Positions 16,194 to 23,796 of a stretch of DNA of 64,000 nucleotides are shown in pieces. A program made the position numbers and the translations under genes. This DNA comes from JAOPZW01 sp963851295. Its GTDB lineage: Bacteria > Actinomycetota > Thermoleophilia > Solirubrobacterales > Solirubrobacteraceae. The notes under the pieces are model-generated. The model saw only the letters and a list, made by a program, of their open reading frames with translations, was not told the DNA's origin and ran no database searches. The stretch covers positions 496,001-560,000 of the forward strand of contig CAWKOS010000001.1 of the NCBI GenBank assembly GCA_963851295.1. The letters run 5' to 3'. Positions within the stretch are counted from its first letter, which is position 1; the number at the start of each line of letters is the position of its first letter.

Positions 16194-18137
16194 ATGGTCG
16201 TCGAGACCGGTTCGAGCACCGTGCGATTGGGCGCTGGAGCGTTCGTTGGGCGCCACGAGGAGTTGCTGCGTCTGCGGCGCCTCGCGGTCGAGCCGGTGCC
16301 GCGAGTGTTCTTCGTGCACGGGTTGGCCGGCTCGGGAAAGTCGACGCTCCTGCGTCGATTCGCCGTCGACGTCCCGTCTGGCCATCCGCTGGTGCTCCTC
16401 ATGGACGGCCGAGAGGTCGAGCCGACGGAGCAGGGCTTCCTCTTGGCGGTGGCTCACGCCGCCGGATCACTCGACGAACGCGAGCTCGGGCTTGACCTGT
16501 TCGAGTGGCTGGGCGATGTAGCCGATCGGGTCGTGCTTTGCGTGGATCATTATGAGTTGCTCCGCCTGCTCGATACGTGGCTGCGGCAGGCAGTGACTCC
16601 CGCACTGCCGGAGAACGTGGTGATGCTGTTGGCCGGGCGGGAAGCGCCCAACCGGGCATGGAGTCGGCTTCCCGCGGGCGGCTTCGAGGCGAGGCTTCTC
16701 GGACCGTTGCGAGCCGAGGAGAGCGCAGAGCTCGTGCGCTCGCTGGGCGTCCCGCAGGACGACGTCGCTCCGATCATTCGCTTCTCCCGAGGGCACGCCC
16801 TGACGCTCGTGCTCGGCGCCTTGGCCACCAAGGAACGTCCCGCCTCGCAGATCCAGGACGTGACGCTCAGCCGGCTGCTCGACGAGTTCACGCGAGCCTA
16901 TCTCGACGACCTGGACGAGCGGACACAGCGCGTCCTCGAGGCGGCGGCGGTCGTCCGGCGCCTCAGCACGCCGCTGCTTGACGCCATGCTGCCCGGTCTC
17001 GACACGTCGCAGGCGTTGCAGGCTGTGGCGGAGTTGCCCTTCGTCGACATCGCCGCCGACGGGCTCGCGCTCCACGAGGCGCTCCAGCAGACGATCGCGG
17101 CGCGGCTGCGGGCGCTGAATCCGTCCCGGTGCCTCGAGCTGCGGCGGCGGGCCTGGGCTCATGTCCGTGACCAGCTTCGCAGCGCGCCGAGGTCTCAGCT
17201 ATGGCGCCAGACCGCCGACATGATCTACCTGGTCGAGCATCCAGAGGTCCGGGAGGCCCACTTTCCCAGCGGCGCGCACAACTTCGCCGTGGAGACGGCG
17301 ACGCCGGCAGACGCGGCCGCCATCGGCGCGCTCATCGAACGACACGAACCCCCGACGGCCGCCAGGTTATTGCGCGCGTGGTGGTCCCGGTCCCCGGACG
17401 CGTTCCGCGTCGCTCGGAACGCGCGCGGTGATGTCGCCGGGTTCTCGATCATCGCCACCAGCGGCCAGACCGACCCGCGCCGGTTCGCACACGATCCGGT
17501 CGTCGCGATGTGGCTCGACCACCTCGCCGAGCACCCGATCGGTCCCGGCCAAGAGGTGCTGCTCATCCGCCGCTGGCTGACCTGGGACGCGGGGGACGGG
17601 CCGTGCGAGGCGCAGGCCAGCATGTGGCTCGACCTCAAGCGCATCTACATGCAGCTCCGTCCCCGCCTGCGTCGCAACTACGGGATCACCAACCATCCCG
17701 AGATCTACGGCCCGGTCATGGAACAGATCCGCGGTGGGCTCATTCCGCGAGGCGTGGTGGAGATCGACGGTCGTGAGTACCACGGGCTGTACCTCGAATT
17801 CGGCCCGTCATCGGTGGACGGGTGGCTGACCGACCTGGCGGCCGCGGAGTTCGGGCCTCCCGAGGACGATCTCCTCGACGTGCGGCAACGCCAGCTGCTG
17901 ATCAACGGTGATCGCGTGGACCTCACGCCGAAGGAGTTCGAGGTCATGCACTTCCTGCGCGAGCGCACTGGTCATACCGTCCCCCGCAGCGAACTCCTCG
18001 ATGCCGTCTGGGGCTTCGACGACGACCTCGGATCCAACGTCGTCGACGCGGTGATCCACAGGCTACGCGAGAAGCTCGCAGACAACGCAGATCTGATCCA
18101 AACGGTGAGAGGCGTCGGCTACCGGCTGTCGCAGTGA
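16194..18137 (+). CDS. Fused STAND-type ATPase, GNAT-like region and PhoB-type winged-helix regulator
   Basis: The product is 647 aa. An N-terminal P-loop NTPase has Walker A GLAGSGKST (residues 43-51) and Walker B VVLCVDHYE (about 108-116), followed by helical ATPase subdomains to about 330. The middle (about 365-510; NFAVETATPADAAAIGALIE, FRVARNARGDVAGFSIIA) resembles a GNAT-like N-acyltransferase fold. The C-terminus (about 545-645) is an OmpR/PhoB winged helix: LLINGDRVDLTPKEFEVMHF, then SELLDAVWGFDDDLGSNVVD and LIQTVRGVGYRLS. There is no receiver domain, so it is not a classical response regulator. It is divergent from EthD and probably controls it. All three parts stay in one open frame, so the fusion looks genuine. 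Confidence 0.85.
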   Translation: MVVETGSSTVRLGAGAFVGRHEELLRLRRLAVEPVPRVFFVHGLAGSGKSTLLRRFAVDVPSGHPLVLLMDGREVEPTEQGFLLAVAHAAGSLDERELGLDLFEWLGDVADRVVLCVDHYELLRLLDTWLRQAVTPALPENVVMLLAGREAPNRAWSRLPAGGFEARLLGPLRAEESAELVRSLGVPQDDVAPIIRFSRGHALTLVLGALATKERPASQIQDVTLSRLLDEFTRAYLDDLDERTQRVLEAAAVVRRLSTPLLDAMLPGLDTSQALQAVAELPFVDIAADGLALHEALQQTIAARLRALNPSRCLELRRRAWAHVRDQLRSAPRSQLWRQTADMIYLVEHPEVREAHFPSGAHNFAVETATPADAAAIGALIERHEPPTAARLLRAWWSRSPDAFRVARNARGDVAGFSIIATSGQTDPRRFAHDPVVAMWLDHLAEHPIGPGQEVLLIRRWLTWDAGDGPCEAQASMWLDLKRIYMQLRPRLRRNYGITNHPEIYGPVMEQIRGGLIPRGVVEIDGREYHGLYLEFGPSSVDGWLTDLAAAEFGPPEDDLLDVRQRQLLINGDRVDLTPKEFEVMHFLRERTGHTVPRSELLDAVWGFDDDLGSNVVDAVIHRLREKLADNADLIQTVRGVGYRLSQ

Positions 18138-18262
18138 CCTACCAGGCAGCCGCGGTCTCCCGGATCGGCACCGCTCTATCCATGTCAGGGCGGTCGGTGG
18201 TGGCGACGGCCGCGGAGCAGGCGGCCCGAGATCGCTCGCGCGCGGCGATGTGGGTGGCCGGC

Positions 18263-18838
18263 CTATCTCGTTGTGCTGGCGCTGTCGGCGAAGTCGCGCT
18301 CGATCTCGTCGATCAGCTCCGTGTGCAGGTCGAGGAGCTGGCGCAGGAAGCGGGTGGCGAGGAGCAGGTATTTCTTGCGGTGGGGCAGGGTGTGTGCGGT
18401 GCATTCGGCGTCGGTGAGGCGCGCGTGGAGGTCGGCGATGTCGTCGCGCAGGGTGGCCATGCTCTGGCGCGTGATCGGCTCTCCGACGAGGTCGCAGATG
18501 AGCAGGCGCAGCAGCGCGTCGCTCTTGAGTGGCGTGAAGGTGACCGGGCTGTGGGCGTAGGCGCGCAGCGCTTGGAGTCCGTTGTCGGTGAGGGTGTAGA
18601 CCGTGCGCTGGTGGGTCTTGCCCGGTTTCTTGTGAGCCGACAGGTAGCCGAGCTTGGCCAGGCGCTGGGGCTCGGTGTAGTAGCGGCTCTCGCCGGCCCA
18701 CGCCAGCATTCGGCCGCGCTTGGCCAGGCGCAGCAGGTCGTGCGGCGCGGCGCCCTCGCTGCCCACGAGTCCGAGGATCTCGTAGGAGAACAGGCTCAGT
18801 TCGCGCGGGATGTCGTGGGTGCGCTGCTCGGTTGACAA
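18263..18838 (-). CDS. PadR-like winged-helix regulator
   Basis: The product is 191 aa if it starts at the TTG at 18838; an ATG at 18910 would read through the divergent gene's promoter and start codon and is rejected. The N-terminal wHTH reads FSYEILGLVGSEGAAPHDLL, then GESRYYTEPQRLAKLGYLSA and a wing with RTVYTLTDNGLQALRAY. The C-terminal part (LKSDALLRLLICDLVGE, then a long helix rich in R, L and E) matches the PadR dimerisation domain. It lies back to back with a methyltransferase gene whose strong promoter overlaps this start, a classical repressor arrangement. The ligand is unknown. Confidence 0.8.
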   Translation of the reverse strand: MSTEQRTHDIPRELSLFSYEILGLVGSEGAAPHDLLRLAKRGRMLAWAGESRYYTEPQRLAKLGYLSAHKKPGKTHQRTVYTLTDNGLQALRAYAHSPVTFTPLKSDALLRLLICDLVGEPITRQSMATLRDDIADLHARLTDAECTAHTLPHRKKYLLLATRFLRQLLDLHTELIDEIERDFADSASTTR

Positions 18839-18861
18839 AGCTATATCTTGAAGCTTACAAT
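18832..18861 (+). promoter_or_regulatory. Near-consensus sigma-70 promoter of the methyltransferase gene
   Basis: TTGACA (18832-18837) and TACAAT (18856-18861) are separated by 18 bp in an island of A+T-rich sequence that is rare in this genome. The repeated AGCTAT element (18839-18844 and within the palindrome ATAGCTAT at 18860-18867) flanks the -10 and could be the operator of the divergent PadR protein, whose TTG start overlaps the -35. Confidence 0.75.
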
Positions 18862-18896
18862 AGCTATACTTTATACCTATCGCGAAGGGAGCGGAG

Positions 18897-19707
18897 ATGA
18901 CCTCCGACACCCGACCGGCCGAACTGACGGGCAGCGCGAAGCGATGGGGACCGCTGTGGGGTGCCCGGCCCGACGACTGGGCGCTGATCGAGGACCAGCA
19001 GGTCCCCGACGTACGAGGCGGCGCTGCGCCACGTCAGCCTCGAGCCCGGAGACGCGGTGCTCGACATCGGCTGCGGCGCCGGCGTGTTCCTAAGCCTGAT
19101 CGCGGACCGAGGCGCGCGCCCGGTCGGACTCGACGCCTCCGAGGCGCTGCTGGGCATCGCCCGTCGGCGTCTGCCCGACGCCGATCTGCGACTCGGCGAC
19201 ATGGAGGCCATTCCATTCGAGGACAACAGCTTCGACCTCGTGACCGGCTTCAACTCGTTCTTCTTCGCCAACGACATCGTCGCCGCGTTGCGCGAGGCCG
19301 GCCGGGTCGCCAAGCCCGGCGCGCCCGTGGTCATCCAGGTGTGGGGGCCGCATGAGCACAACGACCTCGAGGCGATGAAGGAGATCGTCAGGCCGTTCCT
19401 GCCACCCCGACCTCACGACGCGCCACCCGAGCCCGACTACGCGCTCCCCGGCGTGCTCGAAGACCTCGCCGACCGCGCCGGACTCACGCCCGAGCTGGCC
19501 TTCGACACAACCTGGGCCTACCAGTACCCCAACGAGCAAACCCTCCGGCGCAGCCTCCTCGCCCCCGCCGGGCTCGCCGTGCTGATCGGACCCACCGCAC
19601 AAGCCGAAGTCGAGAACGCGCTCGTCGCCGGCCTCGCCGCACACCGCACCCCCGGCGGCGGCTACAGCCTCCACAACGAGTTTCACTACCTCATCGCACG
19701 ACTCTGA
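18897..19707 (+). pseudogene. Class I methyltransferase with a +1 frameshift
   Basis: It starts at the ATG at 18897 behind GAAGGGAGCGGAG. The first 35 codons (ending WGARPDDWALIEDQQVP) are in one frame. After the run CCCC at 19004-19007 the sensible text moves to the next frame: TYEAALRHVSLEPGDAVLDI, GCGAGVFLSLIADRGARPVG, DMEAIPFEDNSFDLVTGFNS and on to a stop at 19707. Removing one C restores a 269-aa UbiE-like methyltransferase with motif I DIGCGAG. Everything else is intact, so this is either a recent mutation or a base-calling error. A shorter product could start internally. It is probably controlled by the divergent PadR regulator. Confidence 0.8.
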
Positions 19708-19828
19708 CCGCCCCCACAAGCGGCCCCTCCGCCGGGCGACCTCCTACGACGACGAGCCGCGTGCTCCGCCGCGGCGCGGCCGTCGCGTCCCTGTCCGTCG
19801 CGAGAGTCAGGCGAGCGCGATCCTCGCC

Positions 19829-20092
19829 CTAGCCCTTGGCATATTCCTCAGCCGACCGGGGCTCGAACTCGAATCCGACGAACCGCTCGTCACCGACCAC
19901 CCACGCGTCGTGGCCGGGCTCAATCACGTACGCGTCGCCCGGACCGATCTCGGTCTCGGTCCCGTCCGCGTGCTTGGTAGCCAGCCGGCCGGACTGGACA
20001 AGGCCGACGTGGCGAGCCTGACAGCTCTCAGTACCGGGGACGGGCTTGATGCATTCCGACCAGCTCCCGCCCGGCTCCAACGCTAAGCCAGC
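19829..20092 (-). pseudogene. Cupin-fold protein lacking its N-terminus
   Basis: The C-terminal 87 codons are clear: LALEPGGSWSECIKPVPGTE, SCQARHVGLVQSGRLATKHA, then DGTETEIGPGDAYVIEPGHD and AWVVGDERFVGFEFEP. This is the cupin-like family in which the full protein (about 115-120 aa) begins with 25-30 further residues leading to a VNLGG-type strand. Upstream of 20092 the frame turns into arginine-rich text with no start, and the other frame there is the tail of the RES-type ORF. I read it as a truncated gene fused to debris. An internal GTG could in principle still give a short product. Confidence 0.6.
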
Positions 20093-20889
20093 TCGACCCG
20101 CACGGCGGCGGCGACGGCAGCGCGCACGAGCGGCGAGCCGGCGCCCGAGAGGTGCTCGGCGAGCCGCGCGTCCACGTCGAATGCCAGGCCCGCAAGAGCA
20201 GGATTGGTAACCGGAGCCGTGAGAAGCACTGTGAGAAGCATCGCGGGATTCCCGCCCCGCTCGGGCCTTCCGATGCTTCCGAAAATCCCGATGGATACGG
20301 GATCTATGGAACGATGGGACGTTGCGAAACCGGCGAGGCACCAGGTTGAGGGCCTTGTGGGTGTATCGGTTGCACGCAGCAACGGTCCGGTCCGCGGCCG
20401 GGTCTGCGATCGGGTCGCGCGGCGCCCCGGAGGCGATCCGACGGTCGCCCTTCGATGCAGCTGGCGTGAGGGGTGACCGATCAGGTCGTCATGCCCGTTG
20501 GCGGTGCCGGCGGTTGGCGATAAGCCCTCCTGCCAACACCGCTCGCCGAACTCTTGGAATGGAGGCCACGTTCCTCGCGCCGGTTCGGGCGGACCACACC
20601 AGCCGCCTAGCCGATCGACACTGGAGAGGTCCACCACGCCACTCGCGTCGATGTCCCAGCGCCAAAGGTCTCGCGGCATCTGGCGGTCGGGCGGGATCGC
20701 GAACTCGGCGAGAGCTCGGTACCACTCAGCCCACGCGGTGTCCTCGTCGTCGCCGAAATAGAGAGCGCCGACGACCTCGCCCCTCTGCCACCGGCCGTCA
20801 CTCGGCGGATCGCCGCGGAAGAACGGGTCGCCGCCGTGCGGCGTGTGGCGCCACCACTCTCCCTGGACGACGACAGCGTCGACGTCCAC
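20083..20889 (-). CDS. RES-domain toxin with abnormal C-terminal half
   Basis: The GTG at 20889 overlaps the antitoxin stop by one base (TAGTG). The first 120 residues match a RES domain: WWRHTPHGGDPFFRG, GRWQRGE, then ALYFGDDEDTAWAEWYRALA, and later LWRWDIDASGVVDLSS. RES proteins such as MbcT degrade NAD+ and act as toxins; the Arg, Tyr and Glu expected at the active site are visible. A normal RES protein ends about 40 residues after the FGERCWQEGL segment with an AP-S-A-type motif and a terminal strand. Here the frame instead runs on for about 145 residues of low-complexity, proline- and arginine-rich text to 20083. Frameshift or recombination has probably destroyed the C-terminus, so activity is doubtful. 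Confidence 0.6.
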   Translation of the reverse strand: MDVDAVVVQGEWWRHTPHGGDPFFRGDPPSDGRWQRGEVVGALYFGDDEDTAWAEWYRALAEFAIPPDRQMPRDLWRWDIDASGVVDLSSVDRLGGWCGPPEPARGTWPPFQEFGERCWQEGLSPTAGTANGHDDLIGHPSRQLHRRATVGSPPGRRATRSQTRPRTGPLLRATDTPTRPSTWCLAGFATSHRSIDPVSIGIFGSIGRPERGGNPAMLLTVLLTAPVTNPALAGLAFDVDARLAEHLSGAGSPLVRAAVAAAVRVELA

Positions 20890-21245
20890 TACGTCGTCGG
20901 CGACTCTTCGAGCGCCGAGACGAGCTTGGCGACCTGGCGATAATCACCCCGCGCGATGACCTCGAGCGGCTTGTCGTCGTCCAGAGCAGGGACAGGCTTA
21001 CGCAGCCAAACGGCGATGTAGCTGGGATCCATCACCCTCGTGAGCCGCTCGACGAGGGCCGACAGCTCGACCAGGCGCTCGGCACGCTCGCCGGTCGGCG
21101 CTCGGGTCCCGCCGAGCCAAGCGCGCGCGGTACTGGCCGCCGCCCCGGTGGCCCGCGCGATGTCAGCGTCGCTGAGGTGGCCGACCTCCCTCACGAAGGC
21201 GGCCTCGCGGACGAATGGTGATGGAGCTGCTGCAGATCGGGCCAT
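20889..21245 (-). CDS. Xre/MbcA/ParS-type antitoxin
   Basis: The product is 118 aa from the ATG at 21245. An N-terminal HTH (VGHLSDADIARATGAAASTA, RAWLGGTRAP) is followed by the antitoxin/Xre toxin-binding region ERAERLVELSALVERLTRVM, then the characteristic end DPSYIAVWLRKPVPALDDDK, PLEVIARGDYRQVAKLVSAL. This is the usual partner of RES toxins: it binds promoter DNA and neutralises the toxin by blocking its active site. Gene order is antitoxin first with a 1-bp overlap, as in standard RES-Xre modules. Unlike the toxin, the antitoxin looks intact. Confidence 0.85.
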   Translation of the reverse strand: MARSAAAPSPFVREAAFVREVGHLSDADIARATGAAASTARAWLGGTRAPTGERAERLVELSALVERLTRVMDPSYIAVWLRKPVPALDDDKPLEVIARGDYRQVAKLVSALEESPTT

Positions 21246-21437
21246 CGTCCCGTAGCGTAGCCTAAATGCATCAGCTTTGCATCAGAATCTTGCGCATCTG
21301 ACTCCCTCGATCACGTGACGATCGGACGTGCCATGCGCGATCGAGGAGGCGCTACCTCGCAGCGCCTGACTGCGAGCACGACCACAACCAATGCATGGTG
21401 CCCGTCCCGCCATGCCGGCGAGCAGCGTGGTCGAATT

Positions 21438-21453
21438 TGGACCGTTGAGTCCA
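21438..21453. promoter_or_regulatory. Palindrome TGGAC-N6-GTCCA downstream of the TetR gene
   Basis: The 16-mer TGGACCGTTGAGTCCA has perfect 5-bp arms and is nearly identical to the element at 22156-22171 upstream of the same TetR gene (TGGACCGTTTCGTCCA); only two inner bases differ. It lies 17 bp beyond the TetR stop codon in otherwise gene-free sequence (21246-21469). A second binding site for the same regulator, perhaps allowing looping, is inferred. Confidence 0.6.
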
Positions 21454-21469
21454 CTCGTGCGCTCTTGCG

Positions 21470-22084
21470 TTACACAACACGCGCGCGCGCCGTCGAAGCA
21501 TTCGCGCGAAGGTTGGCGTAGGCCGCGTCGAGTGCCGTCGCGAGCGGGGCGTGGTCGCGTTGGGCCTGAGTGAGGAGGAGACCGCCCTGGATTGCCGCGA
21601 GGGTCGCCGTCGCGAGCCCGTCGGGGTCTGCGGTCGGGTCGAGCTTGCCGGATCGCTGCATCGAACGCAGGCCGTCGCGCAGGCGCGCATGCCACCGCTC
21701 GAACGAGTTTGCGAGCGCGACGCGCGCGTCCTCGTCGCTCTCGGCCAGCTGGCCGACGAGCGAGCCGATCGGGCAGCCGCCGCAGGCGCGGCGCTCGACC
21801 TGTAGCGCGACGAGGGCGTCGAACCACGAGCGGATGGCCTTCCACCCGTCGAGCGGCGGCAGGTCGCTGAGCACGCCATCGGCGTTGTGGGCGACGACGG
21901 CGCGCAGCAACGCGCCGCGGTCCTCGAAGTAGTGATAGAGCTGGCTCTTGCTGGCGCCGGCGCGTTCGATGATGTCGTCGACACTCGTCTCGGCGACCCC
22001 GCGCTCGTGGATGAGCTCCGATGCGGCGGTAACGATCCGCTCGCGCGTCGCGCGTCCTCTGGAGGTCTTAGGGGCAGCGATCAC
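21470..22084 (-). CDS. TetR-family transcriptional regulator
   Basis: From the GTG at 22084 the product is 204 aa (M-IAAPKTSRGRATRERIV). An ATG at 22174 would place the operator inside the coding region and adds 30 residues without domain character, so the shorter form is preferred. The HTH is IVTAASELIHERGVAETSVD, DIIERAGASKSQLYHYFEDR, with the S-K-S-Q-L-Y-H-Y-F turn typical of the QacR/AcrR-like branch. The ligand domain contains RACGGCPIGSLVGQLAESDE, a pattern common in regulators of electrophile or drug responses. It is divergent from a secreted-protein gene and has matching palindromes on both sides. Confidence 0.88.
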   Translation of the reverse strand: MIAAPKTSRGRATRERIVTAASELIHERGVAETSVDDIIERAGASKSQLYHYFEDRGALLRAVVAHNADGVLSDLPPLDGWKAIRSWFDALVALQVERRACGGCPIGSLVGQLAESDEDARVALANSFERWHARLRDGLRSMQRSGKLDPTADPDGLATATLAAIQGGLLLTQAQRDHAPLATALDAAYANLRANASTARARVV

Positions 22085-22155
22085 TGTCTCCGACCCTAGC
22101 CGCGGCCGGACCAACGAGTCCAGTCGCTTGCCGTAACGCGCGCGCCCGATCCGAG

Positions 22156-22171
22156 ACTGGACCGTTTCGTC
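22156..22171. promoter_or_regulatory. Palindromic TetR operator between regulator and secreted-protein gene
   Basis: TGGACCGTTTCGTCCA has perfect 5-bp arms around a 6-bp centre. It lies in the divergent spacer between the TetR gene (start 22084) and the secreted-protein gene (start 22229) and matches a second copy at 21438-21453. Similar sites (ACTGGACC-N4-GGTACAGT) occur by the other QacR-like TetR protein at 26.2 kb, so the type is characteristic of this regulator branch. Confidence 0.7.
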
Positions 22172-22228
22172 CACTTATTTCGATGGGGTCTGGCGCGCGT
22201 CGCGCCTCGCCCGCCGAAGGGAGCAGCG

Positions 22229-23581
22229 ATGAAGTCCATGTCGAAGCGGTGGTTGCTCGCAGCCGCCTTCACCATCGTCGCCGCGGCGGCGGTGGTTGGC
22301 AGTCAGGCGTTGGATGGCTCCGGGGGTCAGGCGCTCGCGGGCCCGACGAAGGCCTCGGCGCGGGCCGGCGGGCTGGGGCCGATCAGCGGCCTGCTGCCGC
22401 GCGATCACCTCACCGAGGAGAGCGCGATCCAGGTCGACCTCAGCAAGGAGTCAGTGCGCCTGCCGCTGTACAAGGGCAAGGCCAACGGCCAGACGGTCTG
22501 GTACACGCTCCTCGACGCCTCCGATCAGGGGATCGCCCACGATCTCGGCGTCAACTACGCGCCCAAGCTCAGCAACGTCGCCATCGGCTGCCCCGACTGC
22601 GTGCAGACGGTGACGCTCGACTCACCCTCGCCCGACCAGAACAAATTCGGGCAGGCGCTCGTCAACTTCCAAGGCGCGCCCGACTTCAGCCCGACCCGGA
22701 TCGCCACCCCCGGTCCCGGCGGATTCCCGCTCGCCAAGTTCCAGCCCGGCGCCGTGGCGGGCAACGGGTACAGCCCGTTCATCCGCATCGCCGGGTCGCA
22801 GACCGTCTACAGCGCCCCCATCGTCGCCACCGGCGACGGCCCATTCGACGTCGTCCACCACACCGACACCGGCGACCGCGTGCTCGGCATCCACATCGCC
22901 GGGCCGTCGGCGCCCGGCCAGTACGCCGAGTCATGGGTCGACCTGCTCTTCGTCAAGGGCTTCGACGCCGGCCAGCCGATCGTCTACATCAGCACCGACG
23001 CCGGTCAGCCCCTGACCTCCGTGCTCGAGCGTTCGACGTACGTCCCGGCCCTCGACAAGGCGGCCTACAACGGCGGCGACGACTTCCTCGGCTCGGCCCG
23101 TGAGCGGCTGTTCGGCTTCATCAACGGCCAGACCGGCGCGAACAACAAGGAGTCCCAGGGATTCGTGCATCTGGTCAACGACGGGCACGCCTCCGAGGAC
23201 GCCAGCGCCGGCAACACGGCGCTGATCGACGCGCTGCGCCGCGGCGGCGACCTGCTCAACGTGTTCGGCGACTTCCCGACCCTCGACGACCCGCGTCATT
23301 CGCAGGCCTACAGCCCCCTGTGGGACGCCCAGCTCGGCCTGTGGACCGACAAGGCCGTCCAGCAGGGGCTCAACAAGCGTCAGATCGACGAGGTGCAGGT
23401 CTTCAACCTCGCCGCGAGGCGCCCCGACCTGCTCACCGGCGTCGACCCGGCGACCGGCAAGCCTGCCCCATACGGCGCGGTCGGCGTGGACATCAACTGC
23501 GCCGTGATCGGATTCATCGACAAGGCCCCCACGGCCAACCTCGCCGACCCGGTCGCCAACTCGCAGTTCCCCCCGCGCTAG
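22229..23581 (+). CDS. Secreted protein of unknown function
   Basis: The product is 450 aa from the ATG at 22229 behind GAAGGGAGCAGCG. A Sec-type signal peptide covers the N-terminus: basic KSMSKRW, hydrophobic LLAAAFTIVAAAAVVGSQAL, with cleavage probably within the following 15 residues. The mature part is beta-rich, with repeated Gly/Asp turns, two close Cys residues in AIGCPDCVQT and a third in DINCAVIGF. I see no catalytic signature. Regions such as HDLGVNYAPKLSNVAIGCPD and VDLLFVKGFDAGQPIVYIST look conserved, as in a large extracellular domain family of unknown role. Its divergent TetR partner and a strong downstream hairpin indicate a monocistronic, inducible gene. Confidence 0.8.
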   Translation: MKSMSKRWLLAAAFTIVAAAAVVGSQALDGSGGQALAGPTKASARAGGLGPISGLLPRDHLTEESAIQVDLSKESVRLPLYKGKANGQTVWYTLLDASDQGIAHDLGVNYAPKLSNVAIGCPDCVQTVTLDSPSPDQNKFGQALVNFQGAPDFSPTRIATPGPGGFPLAKFQPGAVAGNGYSPFIRIAGSQTVYSAPIVATGDGPFDVVHHTDTGDRVLGIHIAGPSAPGQYAESWVDLLFVKGFDAGQPIVYISTDAGQPLTSVLERSTYVPALDKAAYNGGDDFLGSARERLFGFINGQTGANNKESQGFVHLVNDGHASEDASAGNTALIDALRRGGDLLNVFGDFPTLDDPRHSQAYSPLWDAQLGLWTDKAVQQGLNKRQIDEVQVFNLAARRPDLLTGVDPATGKPAPYGAVGVDINCAVIGFIDKAPTANLADPVANSQFPPR

Positions 23582-23601
23582 CCGCTCCACACCACGGCCA
23601 A

Positions 23602-23632
23602 GACGGCGGATCCGACGCCCGGATCCGCCGTC
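23602..23632 (+). terminator. Hairpin terminator of the secreted-protein gene
   Basis: The arms GACGGCGGATCCG (23602-23614) and CGGATCCGCCGTC (23620-23632) pair perfectly over 13 bp around the 5-nt loop ACGCC, 20 bp after the stop codon. No U-tract follows, which is common for hairpin ends in very GC-rich actinobacteria. Confidence 0.75.
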
Positions 23633-23796
23633 TCAGCGCCACCACGATCGCAACCGAGGAGGTCGCCGGGTGACCGTGCCGAGCGACGCCGACCCATGGC
23701 GCGTCCTGTCGGCACGAGCGTGGCCTCGAACGTCAGCGCAGCATCTGCAAGCCGGGGCCAAACCATCACGAGCCGGCCGCTCACCCCGGGTCACCA

